A DNA stretch of 64,000 bases from assembly GCF_963575615.1 (NCBI RefSeq), contig NZ_CAUYTL010000007.1:41095-105094 (forward strand). Direction: 5' to 3'. Shown one piece after another: positions 16,007-25,126 of the stretch. Below the pieces are notes generated by a model. It searched no databases and had not been told where the DNA came from. It saw only the letters and a list, made by a program, of their open reading frames with translations. Each line of letters opens with the position of its first letter. The stretch's first letter is position 1. The translations under genes were made by a program, and so were the position numbers. The DNA is from Listeria_A hofi (GTDB lineage Bacteria; Bacillota; Bacilli; Lactobacillales; Listeriaceae).

Positions 16007-17170
16007 ATGAGCAAAATTTTAATTGGAGTGACTTCATCGATAAGTACACAACTTCTCCGAGGGCAGCTTGAGTATTTTAATAAGAAAGGCTACGATATGC
16101 ACCTCATCTGTTCGCCAGATGGAGATATTGACTTCGTTCCAAGCTCGAATATTAAAGTCCATAAAGTAAGAATGAAGCGAGAGATTTCTCCTTTTTCGGA
16201 TTTACTTTCCTTACTACAGATTATCTGGATTTATTTAAAAGTAAGACCAGATATTACGAATATTTCCACGCCAAAAGCAAGTTTACTATGCATGATCGCG
16301 GCCTATCTGACAAGAACCCCCATGCGTATTTATTCCATCATCGGTTTACGATTTGAAACTTGTACAGGAAAAAAAAGAAAGCTACTACTCACAATTGAAA
16401 AACTAATCTGCAAATGGAGTACAAGATGTATAGCGGTTAGTCCAAGTTTGAAAGAAGTACTAATTCAAGAAGGGCTAGCTCCCAGAGAGAAGATCAAAGT
16501 ACTGGGATCAGGCAGTTATAATGGTCTTGATTTATCCGAATTCAAGCTGGATAAGGATGAAGTTGCACGGCTGAAAAAGCAATATTTAGATGAAAGTGAT
16601 CATCAAGTGATTGGATACGTTGGCCGATTGACAAAAGATAAAGGCATTGATGATTTGGTAGAAGCTTTTACTGAACTCGCAACGGAGAGAAGTAACTTGA
16701 CATTGTTACTAGTAGGCGATTTTGAAGAAGGAGATGCTGTGTCGGCTACCACCAAAAATCGGATACTAGAGAATCACCGCATCATAAAAACAGGATTTGT
16801 CCCCAAAACGGCATCATATTATCGCTTGATGGATATGTTTATTTTACCAACATATCGCGAAGGCTTTGGGAATGTCGTATTAGAGGCTGCTGCCGCCAAT
16901 GTACCTGTTATTACGACAAATGTGACGGGTGCAAAGGATGCGATTATACCGAATGAGACGGGTTTGCTTATTGAGGCCGGAAATGTAACCGAAATGAAAG
17001 AGGCGATAAGGACACTGCTAGAAGATAAAGAACAAGCAGCGCGTCTTGGTGAAAAAGGAAGAGAAAGAGTGGTCAAGGAGTTCCAATCAGAAAACATTTG
17101 GAAAGGCTTAGACATAATTTATAGTAGGGCGGAGGCTGAGGAACGGTATGTATATGAAGTCGAAAAATAA
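16007..17170 (+). CDS. Glycosyltransferase family 4 (PglA-like)
   Basis: 387 residues. The N-terminal acceptor domain includes NISTPKASLL and YSIIGLRFET; the C-terminal donor domain includes IGYVGRLTKDKGIDDLVEAF and YREGFGNVVLEAAAANVPVI with the GT4 E-x7-E pair. The pattern resembles enzymes that add the second sugar after a PglC-type priming transferase, consistent with its position directly before that gene, which it overlaps by 23 bases. Sugar specificity is unknown. Confidence 0.8.
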   Translation: MSKILIGVTSSISTQLLRGQLEYFNKKGYDMHLICSPDGDIDFVPSSNIKVHKVRMKREISPFSDLLSLLQIIWIYLKVRPDITNISTPKASLLCMIAAYLTRTPMRIYSIIGLRFETCTGKKRKLLLTIEKLICKWSTRCIAVSPSLKEVLIQEGLAPREKIKVLGSGSYNGLDLSEFKLDKDEVARLKKQYLDESDHQVIGYVGRLTKDKGIDDLVEAFTELATERSNLTLLLVGDFEEGDAVSATTKNRILENHRIIKTGFVPKTASYYRLMDMFILPTYREGFGNVVLEAAAANVPVITTNVTGAKDAIIPNETGLLIEAGNVTEMKEAIRTLLEDKEQAARLGEKGRERVVKEFQSENIWKGLDIIYSRAEAEERYVYEVEK

Positions 17171-17756
17171 GATAGACAGATGTATAGCAATAGTGATGGT
17201 AATATTATTAGCGCCATTACTGCTGTTTATAGCCTTGTTAGTCTGGATTAAATTAGATAAAAAAGTGATTTTTTCACAAGAGAGAGTTGGGCTAAACGAG
17301 TCTGTTTTTAAAATCTATAAATTTAAAACGATGACTGATGAACGAGATGAGGCAGGGAATTTACTACCAGATCACAAGAGACTCAGCCCATTCGGCACTA
17401 CATTAAGGAAGTTAAGCCTAGATGAATTACCACAATTAATCAATGTAATTAAGGGTGATATGAATTTTATCGGACCTAGACCATTGTTTAAGGAATATCT
17501 TGCTTTTTATTCGGAAGATGAGAGAAGGCGCCATATTGTACGCCCAGGTCTCAGTGGTTGGGCGCAAGTAAATGGTCGAAACCGTATAAGCTGGCATGAG
17601 AAGTTTCAATTAGATCTATTTTATGTTGAAAATCAATCGTTTAAGCTAGATATGAAAATTTATAAAAAGACAATTTTAAAAGTTATTAGTCGCGAAGATG
17701 TAAATAATTCCGATCAAATAGCAATGGAAAGGTTGGACGAGATTAAGCATGCTTAA
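17148..17756 (+). CDS. Priming sugar-phosphate transferase (PglC/WecA-unrelated PF02397 type)
   Basis: 202 residues, the short monotopic form of the bacterial sugar transferase family. One N-terminal re-entrant membrane helix (IAIVMVILLAPLLLFIALLV) is followed by the catalytic domain with FKIYKFKTM, LSLDELPQLINVIKGDM (catalytic Asp-Glu dyad), IGPRP and RPGLSGWAQVNGRN. It transfers a sugar-1-phosphate from a UDP-sugar to undecaprenyl phosphate and so starts repeat-unit assembly. The short size is that of PglC, which uses UDP-diNAc-bacillosamine. ATG 17148 or 17154 could be the start; GAGG sits upstream. Confidence 0.88.
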   Translation: MYMKSKNKIDRCIAIVMVILLAPLLLFIALLVWIKLDKKVIFSQERVGLNESVFKIYKFKTMTDERDEAGNLLPDHKRLSPFGTTLRKLSLDELPQLINVIKGDMNFIGPRPLFKEYLAFYSEDERRRHIVRPGLSGWAQVNGRNRISWHEKFQLDLFYVENQSFKLDMKIYKKTILKVISREDVNNSDQIAMERLDEIKHA

Positions 17757-18897
17757 AACAAATAAAATGATCCCGCTAGCAGTACCTCATATGAGTGGAA
17801 GAGAACAAGTATACATTCAAAAAGCGTTTGAAGAAAATTGGGTCGCGCCACTCGGGTCTAATGTGGATGCATTTGAAGCGAGCATTGCGTCGTATAATCA
17901 GGTGTCTGATGCAGCAGTGGTTTCTTCTGGAACAGCAGCCATTCATTTAGCACTAGAATTACTAAACATCAAAGCTGGCGATATTGTATTCTGTTCTACA
18001 TTTACTTTCGTAGCTAGCATAAACCCAGCTTTATATTTAGGTGCAAAGCCAGTATTCATTGATTCAGAGGAAGATACATGGTGCATGTCACCGTTTGCTT
18101 TAAAAAATGCTTTGGAAGAGGCTAAAAAAAATAATCAATTGCCCAAAGCTATTATTGTGGTTCATATTTACGGACAGTCAGCTAAAATGGACGAGATTAT
18201 GTCACTAGCTGGCGAATATGGGATTCCTATTGTGGAAGACGCAGCGGAAGCGCTTGGAAGTGTGTATAAAGATGCACCGTTGGGAACGTTGGGTGATTTC
18301 GGGGTATTTTCTTTCAATGGAAACAAGATTATCACTACGTCCGGTGGTGGTGCACTTATTGCGAAAAATCCAGAAAAAATAGTAAAGGCGCGCTTTTTAG
18401 CTAGTCAAGCCAAGGAAGATGCACCATATTATTTACATCATCAAGTTGGCTATAATTACCGTCTCAGCAATGTACTCGCAGGTATCGGTATTGGTCAAAT
18501 GGAAGTTTTGAAAGCGCGAGTAGCTAGAAAACAGGAGATATTCAAGGACTATCAGAAGGTGTTTACAGAAGTTGCTAATGTGACAATGATGCCAGAATTA
18601 GAAGATGCAAAGGGGAATAGATGGCTGTCAACTTTTACATTTGATGTAAATGAAAGTGGAAAGACGCCAGAAGATGTATTAAAGTTGCTAAAAAATCGGG
18701 GGATTGATAGTCGTTTGTTATGGAAGCCGATGCATCAACAACCTTTATTTCAAGATGCGCCATTTTATGAGGATGTAGCTGGGGATGTAGCTACGAAACT
18801 ATATAATACAGGTTTATGCCTGCCATCCAGCACTCAGATGACACAACAAGAGCAAGAATACGTGGTGGATACGATAAAAAGGATTTTAACCGAATGA
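17749..18897 (+). CDS. DegT/DnrJ/EryC1 PLP aminotransferase (PglE-like, UDP-4-keto sugar)
   Basis: 382 residues. Family motifs in order: VSSGTAAIHLALE (phosphate-binding), ENCSTFTFVAS-like FCSTFTFVASINP, EDAAEALGS, and the PLP lysine in SFNGNKIITTSGGG (Lys193). It would aminate the 4-keto sugar made by the CapD/PglF-like dehydratase, giving UDP-4-amino-4,6-dideoxy-HexNAc. Overlaps the priming transferase gene by 8 bases. With dehydratase, aminotransferase and PglC-like transferase together, a bacillosamine-like or AAT-like priming sugar is the leading inference. Confidence 0.87.
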   Translation: MLKTNKMIPLAVPHMSGREQVYIQKAFEENWVAPLGSNVDAFEASIASYNQVSDAAVVSSGTAAIHLALELLNIKAGDIVFCSTFTFVASINPALYLGAKPVFIDSEEDTWCMSPFALKNALEEAKKNNQLPKAIIVVHIYGQSAKMDEIMSLAGEYGIPIVEDAAEALGSVYKDAPLGTLGDFGVFSFNGNKIITTSGGGALIAKNPEKIVKARFLASQAKEDAPYYLHHQVGYNYRLSNVLAGIGIGQMEVLKARVARKQEIFKDYQKVFTEVANVTMMPELEDAKGNRWLSTFTFDVNESGKTPEDVLKLLKNRGIDSRLLWKPMHQQPLFQDAPFYEDVAGDVATKLYNTGLCLPSSTQMTQQEQEYVVDTIKRILTE

Positions 18898-18913
18898 CTA
18901 AATAACTTGAAGG

Positions 18914-20359
18914 ATGTATGAAATTAATATGCCAATAAAAATTCCTAAACAAATATATGTTATATGCGTCAATTTCATCATGTTATGTCTTGGAGCATTT
19001 GTTACTATTTATGTTGCTGAGAACATCAATGCACCAGGGTATGATCGATTGTATCTGCTACCATTAACCTACACTTTCTGTTTCTTAGCCATATTTTCCC
19101 GTTTATTATTCCATCGTTTTAAAGTATTTATCGTTGTTTTCAGTACCATCGGTTTTGCAAGATTTGTGGTGTTGCCGTTCTTTATTGTATTTAATGATTA
19201 CTATGGAGGCCGGTCTCCAGAACCACCACTTGCAAGTTCGATGGAAACAGCCATTTACTTGATGGTTTATGAACTTATCATTGTGACAATTGTGATTGGG
19301 GTTCTAGATTATTTTCAAAATAAAAAATATAAGGCTCGAGATACAGAGAAACCATTTGACGAGACGAAAAGTTATTTTGGGTATATGGTGTTTATTGTTG
19401 TTGCTATTTTGGCGACAATAGGTATACCAGGCGTTATTTCATCGATTAGCTTGTTTATTCCGAAGCCAGATTTGGTGGATGTAATGGAAGATAGTAGTGT
19501 TTTACACATGCTTGGTGGCTATATGTTTATTTTAGCGAAACAGCTTGTTTTTATTATGGTGACATGGTGGGCGTATAAAAAACATGCGGCTACGAATCAA
19601 ATGCTGTATGTTTGGATTGCGATTGTAGCTCTATTTATGAATATCGGTATTTTTACGGGCACAAATCGTTCAGACATTGTACTTGTTGCTATTGTGAGTT
19701 TGGTAACATTCAAACTGTTGTTCCCTAAATATTTCAAAATGGTGGTATTCTTTGTTGTAGCTATGATTGTTGGGATTATTATAATCATGAGTACCGTGCG
19801 TAATATTGCATCGATTTCTGGAGGAACAAGTGGGGTGACGGACTTCACGGATAATTTGCAGGTGTATTTTGGAGGCCCGTATAACGTAGCGATGGCGCTT
19901 GAGACTAAGCTTATTTTTCCTCAAGCTCAGCATTGGTCCGTATTATTTTTCGATATTTTCCGGCCAATGATTGGTGTCAATATATTTGTTAAGAATTTAC
20001 CGTTTGACTACTCGAATCTGTTTTTTAACCAACGTTATTTTTACTCTGAGCACACAACGCAAATTTTGCCAATGATTGGTCAAGGAAATCTGTTTTTTGG
20101 TTATCTACTTTCACCAATTTTTTCAGTTTTTGTTGTATGCCTAGCCTATTTTATTCAATCTAAAATTGATAGGACGCGCTCGATAGAGATGTTCTACTTT
20201 CTCACCCTTGTCTGTACGCGGATGGGCATGTTGATGGGACAAAATACGATGAATATTATTAACGATCTTAGCTACAACTTGGCGCTGTTTTTGATTGTCT
20301 ATTATGTGAATAAAAAAATTGTTTTTAAGAAACGTCTAGGAGATGTTCACTATGAATAA
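18914..20359 (+). CDS. Wzy-like polysaccharide polymerase (O-antigen polymerase family)
   Basis: 481 residues, about 10-12 membrane segments, with a large loop in the C-terminal half (around SISGGTSGVTDFTDNLQVYFGGPYN). No strong sequence motif exists for the family; the call rests on topology, size and position between aminotransferase and flippase genes. It would join undecaprenyl-linked repeat units on the outer face of the membrane. The start is uncertain: ATG 18914 has AAGG only one base away, and ATG 18929 is an alternative. Confidence 0.7.
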   Translation: MYEINMPIKIPKQIYVICVNFIMLCLGAFVTIYVAENINAPGYDRLYLLPLTYTFCFLAIFSRLLFHRFKVFIVVFSTIGFARFVVLPFFIVFNDYYGGRSPEPPLASSMETAIYLMVYELIIVTIVIGVLDYFQNKKYKARDTEKPFDETKSYFGYMVFIVVAILATIGIPGVISSISLFIPKPDLVDVMEDSSVLHMLGGYMFILAKQLVFIMVTWWAYKKHAATNQMLYVWIAIVALFMNIGIFTGTNRSDIVLVAIVSLVTFKLLFPKYFKMVVFFVVAMIVGIIIIMSTVRNIASISGGTSGVTDFTDNLQVYFGGPYNVAMALETKLIFPQAQHWSVLFFDIFRPMIGVNIFVKNLPFDYSNLFFNQRYFYSEHTTQILPMIGQGNLFFGYLLSPIFSVFVVCLAYFIQSKIDRTRSIEMFYFLTLVCTRMGMLMGQNTMNIINDLSYNLALFLIVYYVNKKIVFKKRLGDVHYE

Positions 20360-20891
20360 GAAACGCCTATTTTTTCGATATATTTTACCAATGCATATCG
20401 TTCAATTAGTAACAGCTGTGCTTCCTAATACAGATATAACCACAAAGATTCGTGGTTATATGATGCGACCGTTTTTTAAATCTTGTGGATCTAATTTTCG
20501 GATTGGGATGCGTGTGATTATCAATCGACCAGACTTGATTTGTGTTGGTAATGATGTCTATATAGCACATCAATGTTATTTAAATGGGACTGGTGGACTT
20601 ACGATAGAGGATGGTGCGTCGATAGGGCCAATGTGCGTTATCGTAACGTCCAAACATGTGTATCAGAATGGAGCGGTTTCTATGAATTCAGAGGCTCAAC
20701 CAGTTGTTATTGGCAAAGGGGCTTGGCTTGCAAGTCATGCGGTGATTAATGCTGGCGTGACGGTTGCTCCTGGAACCACTGTGGGCGCAAATGCAGTTGT
20801 TACGAAAAATTTTGAGCGAGATGCTATTATTGGCGGGGTTCCAGCGAAGTTTATTCGTAATCAGAAAGAGCACCTGCATGATGTACATTAA
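20352..20891 (+). CDS. Hexapeptide-repeat acyltransferase (WcaF/NodL-like)
   Basis: 179 residues of left-handed beta-helix type. The C-terminal half contains hexapeptide repeats and the family end pattern (GAWLASHAVINAGVTVAPGTTVGANAVVTK...GGVPAKFIR). It probably O-acetylates a sugar using acetyl-CoA. I set the start at ATG 20352 because AGGAGA at 20338-20343 gives eight-base spacing; the ATG at 20343 overlaps that site. It lacks the N-terminal Rossmann domain of PglD, so it is less likely to be the bacillosamine N-acetyltransferase. Confidence 0.8.
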   Translation: MNKKRLFFRYILPMHIVQLVTAVLPNTDITTKIRGYMMRPFFKSCGSNFRIGMRVIINRPDLICVGNDVYIAHQCYLNGTGGLTIEDGASIGPMCVIVTSKHVYQNGAVSMNSEAQPVVIGKGAWLASHAVINAGVTVAPGTTVGANAVVTKNFERDAIIGGVPAKFIRNQKEHLHDVH

Positions 20892-22170
20892 GAAGCTTTT
20901 TCAAAATGATTTTTTCCTGACATTGGTTAAAAAAGGGTTTGTTGTACTAAACGGCGTTATTAGTTTGATGCTTGTGGCAAGGTATTTTGGTCCAGCAATG
21001 CGCGGGGAATATATGTACGTCATCAATATTGTTATTGTAGGAACAACGATTTTAAATCTAGGAATTTCATTGATTTACCCTCAAATGCGTAAGGAAGATC
21101 CGTACGCGAAAAAATTATTTGTGAGTTATGCTATTATCCAATTTTTTGTCTATGGAAGTATTGCGATTGCTGTGACACTCATAACAAAAAATCTTATGTT
21201 GGGGCTAGGACTGCTACTCATCAGCGTTAATGTTCTAAACCTTCAAGTGACACAGATTAATCTTGTTGAAAACTTGAAGCAGCAGTCTATTATTATTATC
21301 ATTTCTTCCATTATAAATACGATTCTAATTATACTTGCATTTTTCCTAACAAGTGAGAACCTTTATGTCATTTTAATTATTTATGGTTTGAAAAGCTATG
21401 TATCTATGATTTTTTCGCTTATTTCATTATGGGATCGTGATTTTAAATTTAAAATTGTACCAGCAAAGTATAAAAAGATGACTGTGCTATCTTTTTTGCC
21501 ACTTCTGACATCTTTTTTAATCGCGGTTAACTACCAAGCGGATATTATTATTCTGAAAATGATGTCGGTGGATTATTATCATATCGGCTTATATAGTACG
21601 GGTGTGGCATTAGCAGAGTATTCATGGATGATTCCAGATATTTTTAAAGAGGTCATGTTTCATCGTAATGCTTATAAAGATGATATCAAACGGATGACTT
21701 TTTCTATTCGATTAGGATTTACAGCGGTTGTTTTAGTGGCGATTATGGTAATCTGGCTAGGCAAACCTTTATTGGGTCTACTGTTTGGCCCAGAGTTCAT
21801 TCCAGCCTACCCAGTTGTGGTTTTAATGTTCTTGGCTGTACCGTTCATGGTTTATGCGAAAATTATTGGAACTCTTTTTTCGGCGAATGGCGGCTGGCGC
21901 TTTTACTTTATTACGCTGCTTGTCAGTGTTTTGTTAAACGTTGGTCTAAATTTTGTTCTAATACCGTTGTTCCATATTTATGGTTCAGCGATCGCCTCGA
22001 TTATTTCGTACGCTTTTTGTGGACTTACATTAGTTGTATGGTTTAAACGGAAATATCGTGTACCGTTTACTGATTTATTATTTATGAAGCCTAAAGATGT
22101 AAAGGCAGTAGTACCATTCTTGTTTAGAAAAAAGCAGACCAATAGTGCGATGATGCGAGACAGCCAGTAA
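20878..22170 (+). CDS. Wzx-like polysaccharide flippase
   Basis: About 430 residues, 12-14 membrane segments, of the MOP/polysaccharide transport family. Features include FVVLNGVISLMLVARYFGP near the N-terminus and a C-terminal VLLNVGLNFVLIPLFHIYGSAIASIISY, typical of Wzx/RfbX. It would flip the lipid-linked repeat unit. The open frame extends upstream to 20764 inside the acyltransferase gene; I chose ATG 20878 (MMYIKKLFQND), which gives a 14-base overlap and the expected N-terminus. Confidence 0.82.
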   Translation: MMYIKKLFQNDFFLTLVKKGFVVLNGVISLMLVARYFGPAMRGEYMYVINIVIVGTTILNLGISLIYPQMRKEDPYAKKLFVSYAIIQFFVYGSIAIAVTLITKNLMLGLGLLLISVNVLNLQVTQINLVENLKQQSIIIIISSIINTILIILAFFLTSENLYVILIIYGLKSYVSMIFSLISLWDRDFKFKIVPAKYKKMTVLSFLPLLTSFLIAVNYQADIIILKMMSVDYYHIGLYSTGVALAEYSWMIPDIFKEVMFHRNAYKDDIKRMTFSIRLGFTAVVLVAIMVIWLGKPLLGLLFGPEFIPAYPVVVLMFLAVPFMVYAKIIGTLFSANGGWRFYFITLLVSVLLNVGLNFVLIPLFHIYGSAIASIISYAFCGLTLVVWFKRKYRVPFTDLLFMKPKDVKAVVPFLFRKKQTNSAMMRDSQ

Positions 22171-22197
22171 AAAAGTACATGAAAGGATAGATTTTAT

Positions 22198-23193
22198 TTG
22201 TTTAAAAATGGTTATTTTATTATATCTCTTGATTTTGAATTAAGATGGGGGAGTTACTCTTGGGATACGAATCATTCGTATGATGCCAACGTTTTAGGCG
22301 CTAGGAAGGCGATTCCAGACATATTACAGACATTTAAAGAACACCAAATTCATGCAACGTGGGCAACAGTCGGTGCGCTGTTCGCGGAGTCAAAAAGTGA
22401 TATTTTGGAAGTGAATAAGCAATATTTCAAAAATACACCAACTACTCATATATCTGATTTTTTAAAGGAATGTACAGAACTAGGAGAAAATGAGACGGCA
22501 GACCCTTCCCACTATGCCCTTTCTTTGATAGAACAAATAAGCGCAACAGAGCATCAAGAAATAGGGCTGCACACATATTCTCATTTTTACTGTTTAGATA
22601 ATAAGGAAGCCGATAAGTCGTTTCAAAGTGACACATGTGCTGCGCTGGCCATGATGAATGCACAGGGCATTGAGCCTAAAAGTTTTGTTTTCCCTAGAAA
22701 CCAATTTAATCCAGAGTTGTTAGATATACTAAAATCATATGGAATGAACATTGTTCGCGGCAATGAAAACCATGTCTTATATCGCGAGCGTGAAGAGAAA
22801 CAGGAAAATAGAGTTCATCGCGCTTTGAGGCTTATGGACTCCTACGTTAACATTTCAGGCTATCATACATTTTCACCAGACTCTTGTTTGAAACAAGGTC
22901 TAGTTAACATTCCTTCCAGTCGATTTTTAAGACCATATGTAAAAAAAGCACGTCATCTAGAACGACTAAAACTAAACCGTATTAAGAAGGCAATGCGCCA
23001 TGCTAGTGAACATGGGGAGGTATTTCATCTTTGGTTCCATCCACATAATTTTGGTATGAATATCAAAGAAAACATTGCTATGCTGCAAGATATATGTGCG
23101 TATTATGAATATTTGCAACATGAGTTTGGCTTCAAAAGCGTAACCATGCAGGAGCTAGCTCAGAAAGTTGAAGGAAAGGGAGACACTTTATGA
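22198..23193 (+). CDS. Polysaccharide deacetylase family protein (NodB homology)
   Basis: 331 residues. The N-terminal SLDFELRWG holds the Asp pair region of CE4-like domains. HATWATVGALFAE, LHTYSHFYC (the His-x4-His-like metal site) and SFVFPRNQFNPE follow, and FHLWFHPHNFG is near the C-terminus. It resembles cytosolic NodB-like enzymes with no signal peptide, so it may act on a nucleotide- or lipid-linked sugar rather than on cell wall. TTG start at 22198 with AAAGGA upstream. It overlaps the formyltransferase gene by four bases (ATGA). Confidence 0.8.
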   Translation: MFKNGYFIISLDFELRWGSYSWDTNHSYDANVLGARKAIPDILQTFKEHQIHATWATVGALFAESKSDILEVNKQYFKNTPTTHISDFLKECTELGENETADPSHYALSLIEQISATEHQEIGLHTYSHFYCLDNKEADKSFQSDTCAALAMMNAQGIEPKSFVFPRNQFNPELLDILKSYGMNIVRGNENHVLYREREEKQENRVHRALRLMDSYVNISGYHTFSPDSCLKQGLVNIPSSRFLRPYVKKARHLERLKLNRIKKAMRHASEHGEVFHLWFHPHNFGMNIKENIAMLQDICAYYEYLQHEFGFKSVTMQELAQKVEGKGDTL

Positions 23194-23957
23194 AAATCAT
23201 GATGCTTGCGGGTGAAAAGTCAAGTTCTCATGCTGTTTATCAAAAAATAAATATAGGATTTCCAATAAGTACTGTTGTCATGGAAGCCCCTTTATCCAAA
23301 AAAGGAATGATTAAAAGAAGGATAAAGCGTCTAGGGATTGGAACAGTTATTGGACAAGTTTTATTCCAGCTCTTATGCCTTCCATTTCTAAAAAAGGAAG
23401 CGCGGGAACGAATCCAGCAAATCATAAAAAAAGAGGATATAGATGAGACCGATATACCAGCGTCTAAAATACAACGAGTGCAATCTGTCAATGATGAGAA
23501 TACGATTGCAGTAATTCAAGCAGAAGCGCCAGATTTGATAATTGTTTGTGGAACTAGAATAATAAGTAAGCAAGTACTAGAATCTACGAAAGCTCCTTTT
23601 ATTAATATTCATGCAGGAATTACACCATATTATAGAGGTAGCCACGGAGGTTATTGGGCGCTAGTTCAACAAGATAAGAGAAATTGTGGTGTCACCTTGC
23701 ACTATATCGATACAGGTATTGATACAGGGAATATCATAGCTCAAGACAAAATTAGCGTAACTTCAAAAGACAACTTTGTCACCTATCCTTACCTACAATT
23801 AGCAAAAGGTATTCAGCTACTTGAGCAGTTCCTAGTAGGAAAGAGTACAGAATTAATCCCACCAAAAATAGCGGATAGAAATAGAAAAGGTAAAGTATTC
23901 TATCAGCCAACCTTGTTCCAATATCTACTCTTGAGGAAGCGCCTGAAAGTTAAATAG
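23190..23957 (+). CDS. Formyltransferase-family protein (putative sugar N-formyltransferase)
   Basis: 255 residues. The core of the Fmt/PurN fold is present: a conserved INIHAGITPYYRGSHGGYWAL block (catalytic Asn and His) and YIDTGIDTGNIIAQDKI (catalytic Asp). It lacks the C-terminal tRNA-binding domain of methionyl-tRNA formyltransferase and the N-terminal GAR-binding signature of PurN. Its place at the end of a polysaccharide operon that also makes a 4-amino sugar suggests an N10-formyl-THF-dependent sugar formylase. It is translationally coupled to the deacetylase (ATGA overlap), which might supply the free amine. Confidence 0.78.
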   Translation: MKIMMLAGEKSSSHAVYQKINIGFPISTVVMEAPLSKKGMIKRRIKRLGIGTVIGQVLFQLLCLPFLKKEARERIQQIIKKEDIDETDIPASKIQRVQSVNDENTIAVIQAEAPDLIIVCGTRIISKQVLESTKAPFINIHAGITPYYRGSHGGYWALVQQDKRNCGVTLHYIDTGIDTGNIIAQDKISVTSKDNFVTYPYLQLAKGIQLLEQFLVGKSTELIPPKIADRNRKGKVFYQPTLFQYLLLRKRLKVK

Positions 23958-24121
23958 TCGAGCTTAAAGAGGTATGTAAGCTTTTCAACGGAAGGAGCTA
24001 AGCGGGGGGTGTAGAGATTTTCTTGAATTTATTGGTTTAATAATTCTATTGACAGTAGTGCAGACAATAATCATGCTGAGTATCTTTGGAAAAAAGATTT
24101 GGATTTGAGTATACAAAAAAC

Positions 24122-24165
24122 ACCTATAGAATGCACTTCTTTTTTGAAGTGGCCATTCTATAGGT
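24122..24165 (+). terminator. Long hairpin downstream of the exopolysaccharide operon
   Basis: CCTATAGAATG (24123-24133) pairs with CATTCTATAGG (24154-24164), and CACTTC pairs with GAAGTG, around a T6 loop. There is no clear U-tract after it on the plus strand; the A-run before it (24116-24121) would give a U-tract on the minus strand. Confidence 0.6.
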
Positions 24166-24486
24166 ACCATTGTAATTGGTCCTTTTTCATATGATTTTCT
24201 TTTAGAAGAATTAGAATGGGAGACAATACCTGCAGAAAAATTTAATCAATCAGAAATACAAAACTTACTAGATGGTACTACTATTGATATCTATGCAATG
24301 AATTGGCGAGCCTCAGCATCTACGCGGGCAGAAAAGGAATATTTAAGCGGGTTGAGAAAGGACTTTTATAAGCAACGTCAACTAATACTAGCATGGAGAC
24401 TATCTGGAAATAATATCCAGCATAGACGATTCCCAACTAATCGCCATAATAGTAATGATATGGCACTCAATACTTGGTTTGTTTAA
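24163..24486 (+). pseudogene. Unidentified decayed ORF fragment
   Basis: An open frame of about 107 codons begins inside the hairpin without a ribosome site. It reads like real protein for about 85 residues (GPFSYDFLLEELEWETIPA, NLLDGTTIDIYAMNWRASAS, DFYKQRQLILAWRLSGNN), then turns into low-quality sequence. I do not recognise the family. The lack of a start and the abrupt loss of coding character suggest a truncated gene, with the lost N-terminus replaced at the hairpin. Confidence 0.4.
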
Positions 24487-24494
24487 CTTTTTAG

Positions 24495-24686
24495 CAAATA
24501 CCATCTTATAACTCTGTAGCAAAGAGTTACAAAGGTTGTGGAGAAACAGTAAAGTATGGATATTCGGAAAATGGATTAAAAGTTCGAGCAATGCTCAAAG
24601 AAAATGGTAATCATTTCGATTTTAGTGCTGACTGGAGTATTAATGGATTTTTTTTTGATTGCGGATTCTTTTTCTGGCGCGAATGA
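24495..24686 (+). pseudogene. Unidentified C-terminal ORF fragment
   Basis: A 63-codon frame with no start codon near its beginning, ending at TGA 24684-24686. It contains GCGETVKYGYSENGLKVRAM, NGNHFDFSADWSINGFFFD and a cysteine pair, which looks like the end of a small secreted or lectin-like protein. Family not recognised. It follows the previous fragment in another frame and is probably another scrap of the same degraded area. Confidence 0.3.
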
Positions 24687-24736
24687 GTCCAGGTATGGCA
24701 TTAGAAGAGTCTGAGACAAAAGGTTCTCTGACCTAG

Positions 24737-24785
24737 AAAAATACGTATCAAAAATCTAAATTCAGATTTTTGATACGTATTTTTT
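24737..24785. terminator. Perfect bidirectional terminator
   Basis: AAAAATACGTATCAAAAATCT (24737-24757, mostly AT) pairs perfectly with its reverse complement at 24764-24784 across a six-base loop, with T-runs on both strands. It separates the scrap region from the Mga-like remnant. Confidence 0.8.
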
Positions 24786-25126
24786 CCTTTTTCCATCAAA
24801 GGAAAATAAAATATATTGCTTCTTCCCGTTGTTTTTATTGTTCATATACACAATGTAAACATAATCAAGTTAACGCTTATATCATCATGCGTAATATGCC
24901 CCAACTCTGGAACCGAATTGTTTTTCAAAATATCATACCAAAACTCAAAAATGTTCCCATGATTCTTCTTAGTAGAGGTATTAATCTCACAAAAATCTTC
25001 TGAAAAAAGGGCTCAATAAAATAATATTACGAAGGAAAACACAAAAATATTCATAGACGCTTCATTCGGTTCCTTAAAGGCTAGTCTTAACAAAATGCTC
25101 CTGTACTATCTCGAACAAACTTTCAA
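24783..25126 (-). pseudogene. Decayed copy of a Mga-like regulator (middle part)
   Basis: This stretch aligns almost end to end with 3102-3460, the part of the Mga-like regulator gene that encodes its C-terminal third, with many substitutions and several indels that break the frame. Shared runs include CATGATTCTTCTTA and AAATATCATACCAAA. The orientation is also the same (minus). The 5' and 3' ends of the gene are missing. It shows that a second regulator of this family once stood at the other end of the surface/exopolysaccharide region. Confidence 0.8.
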
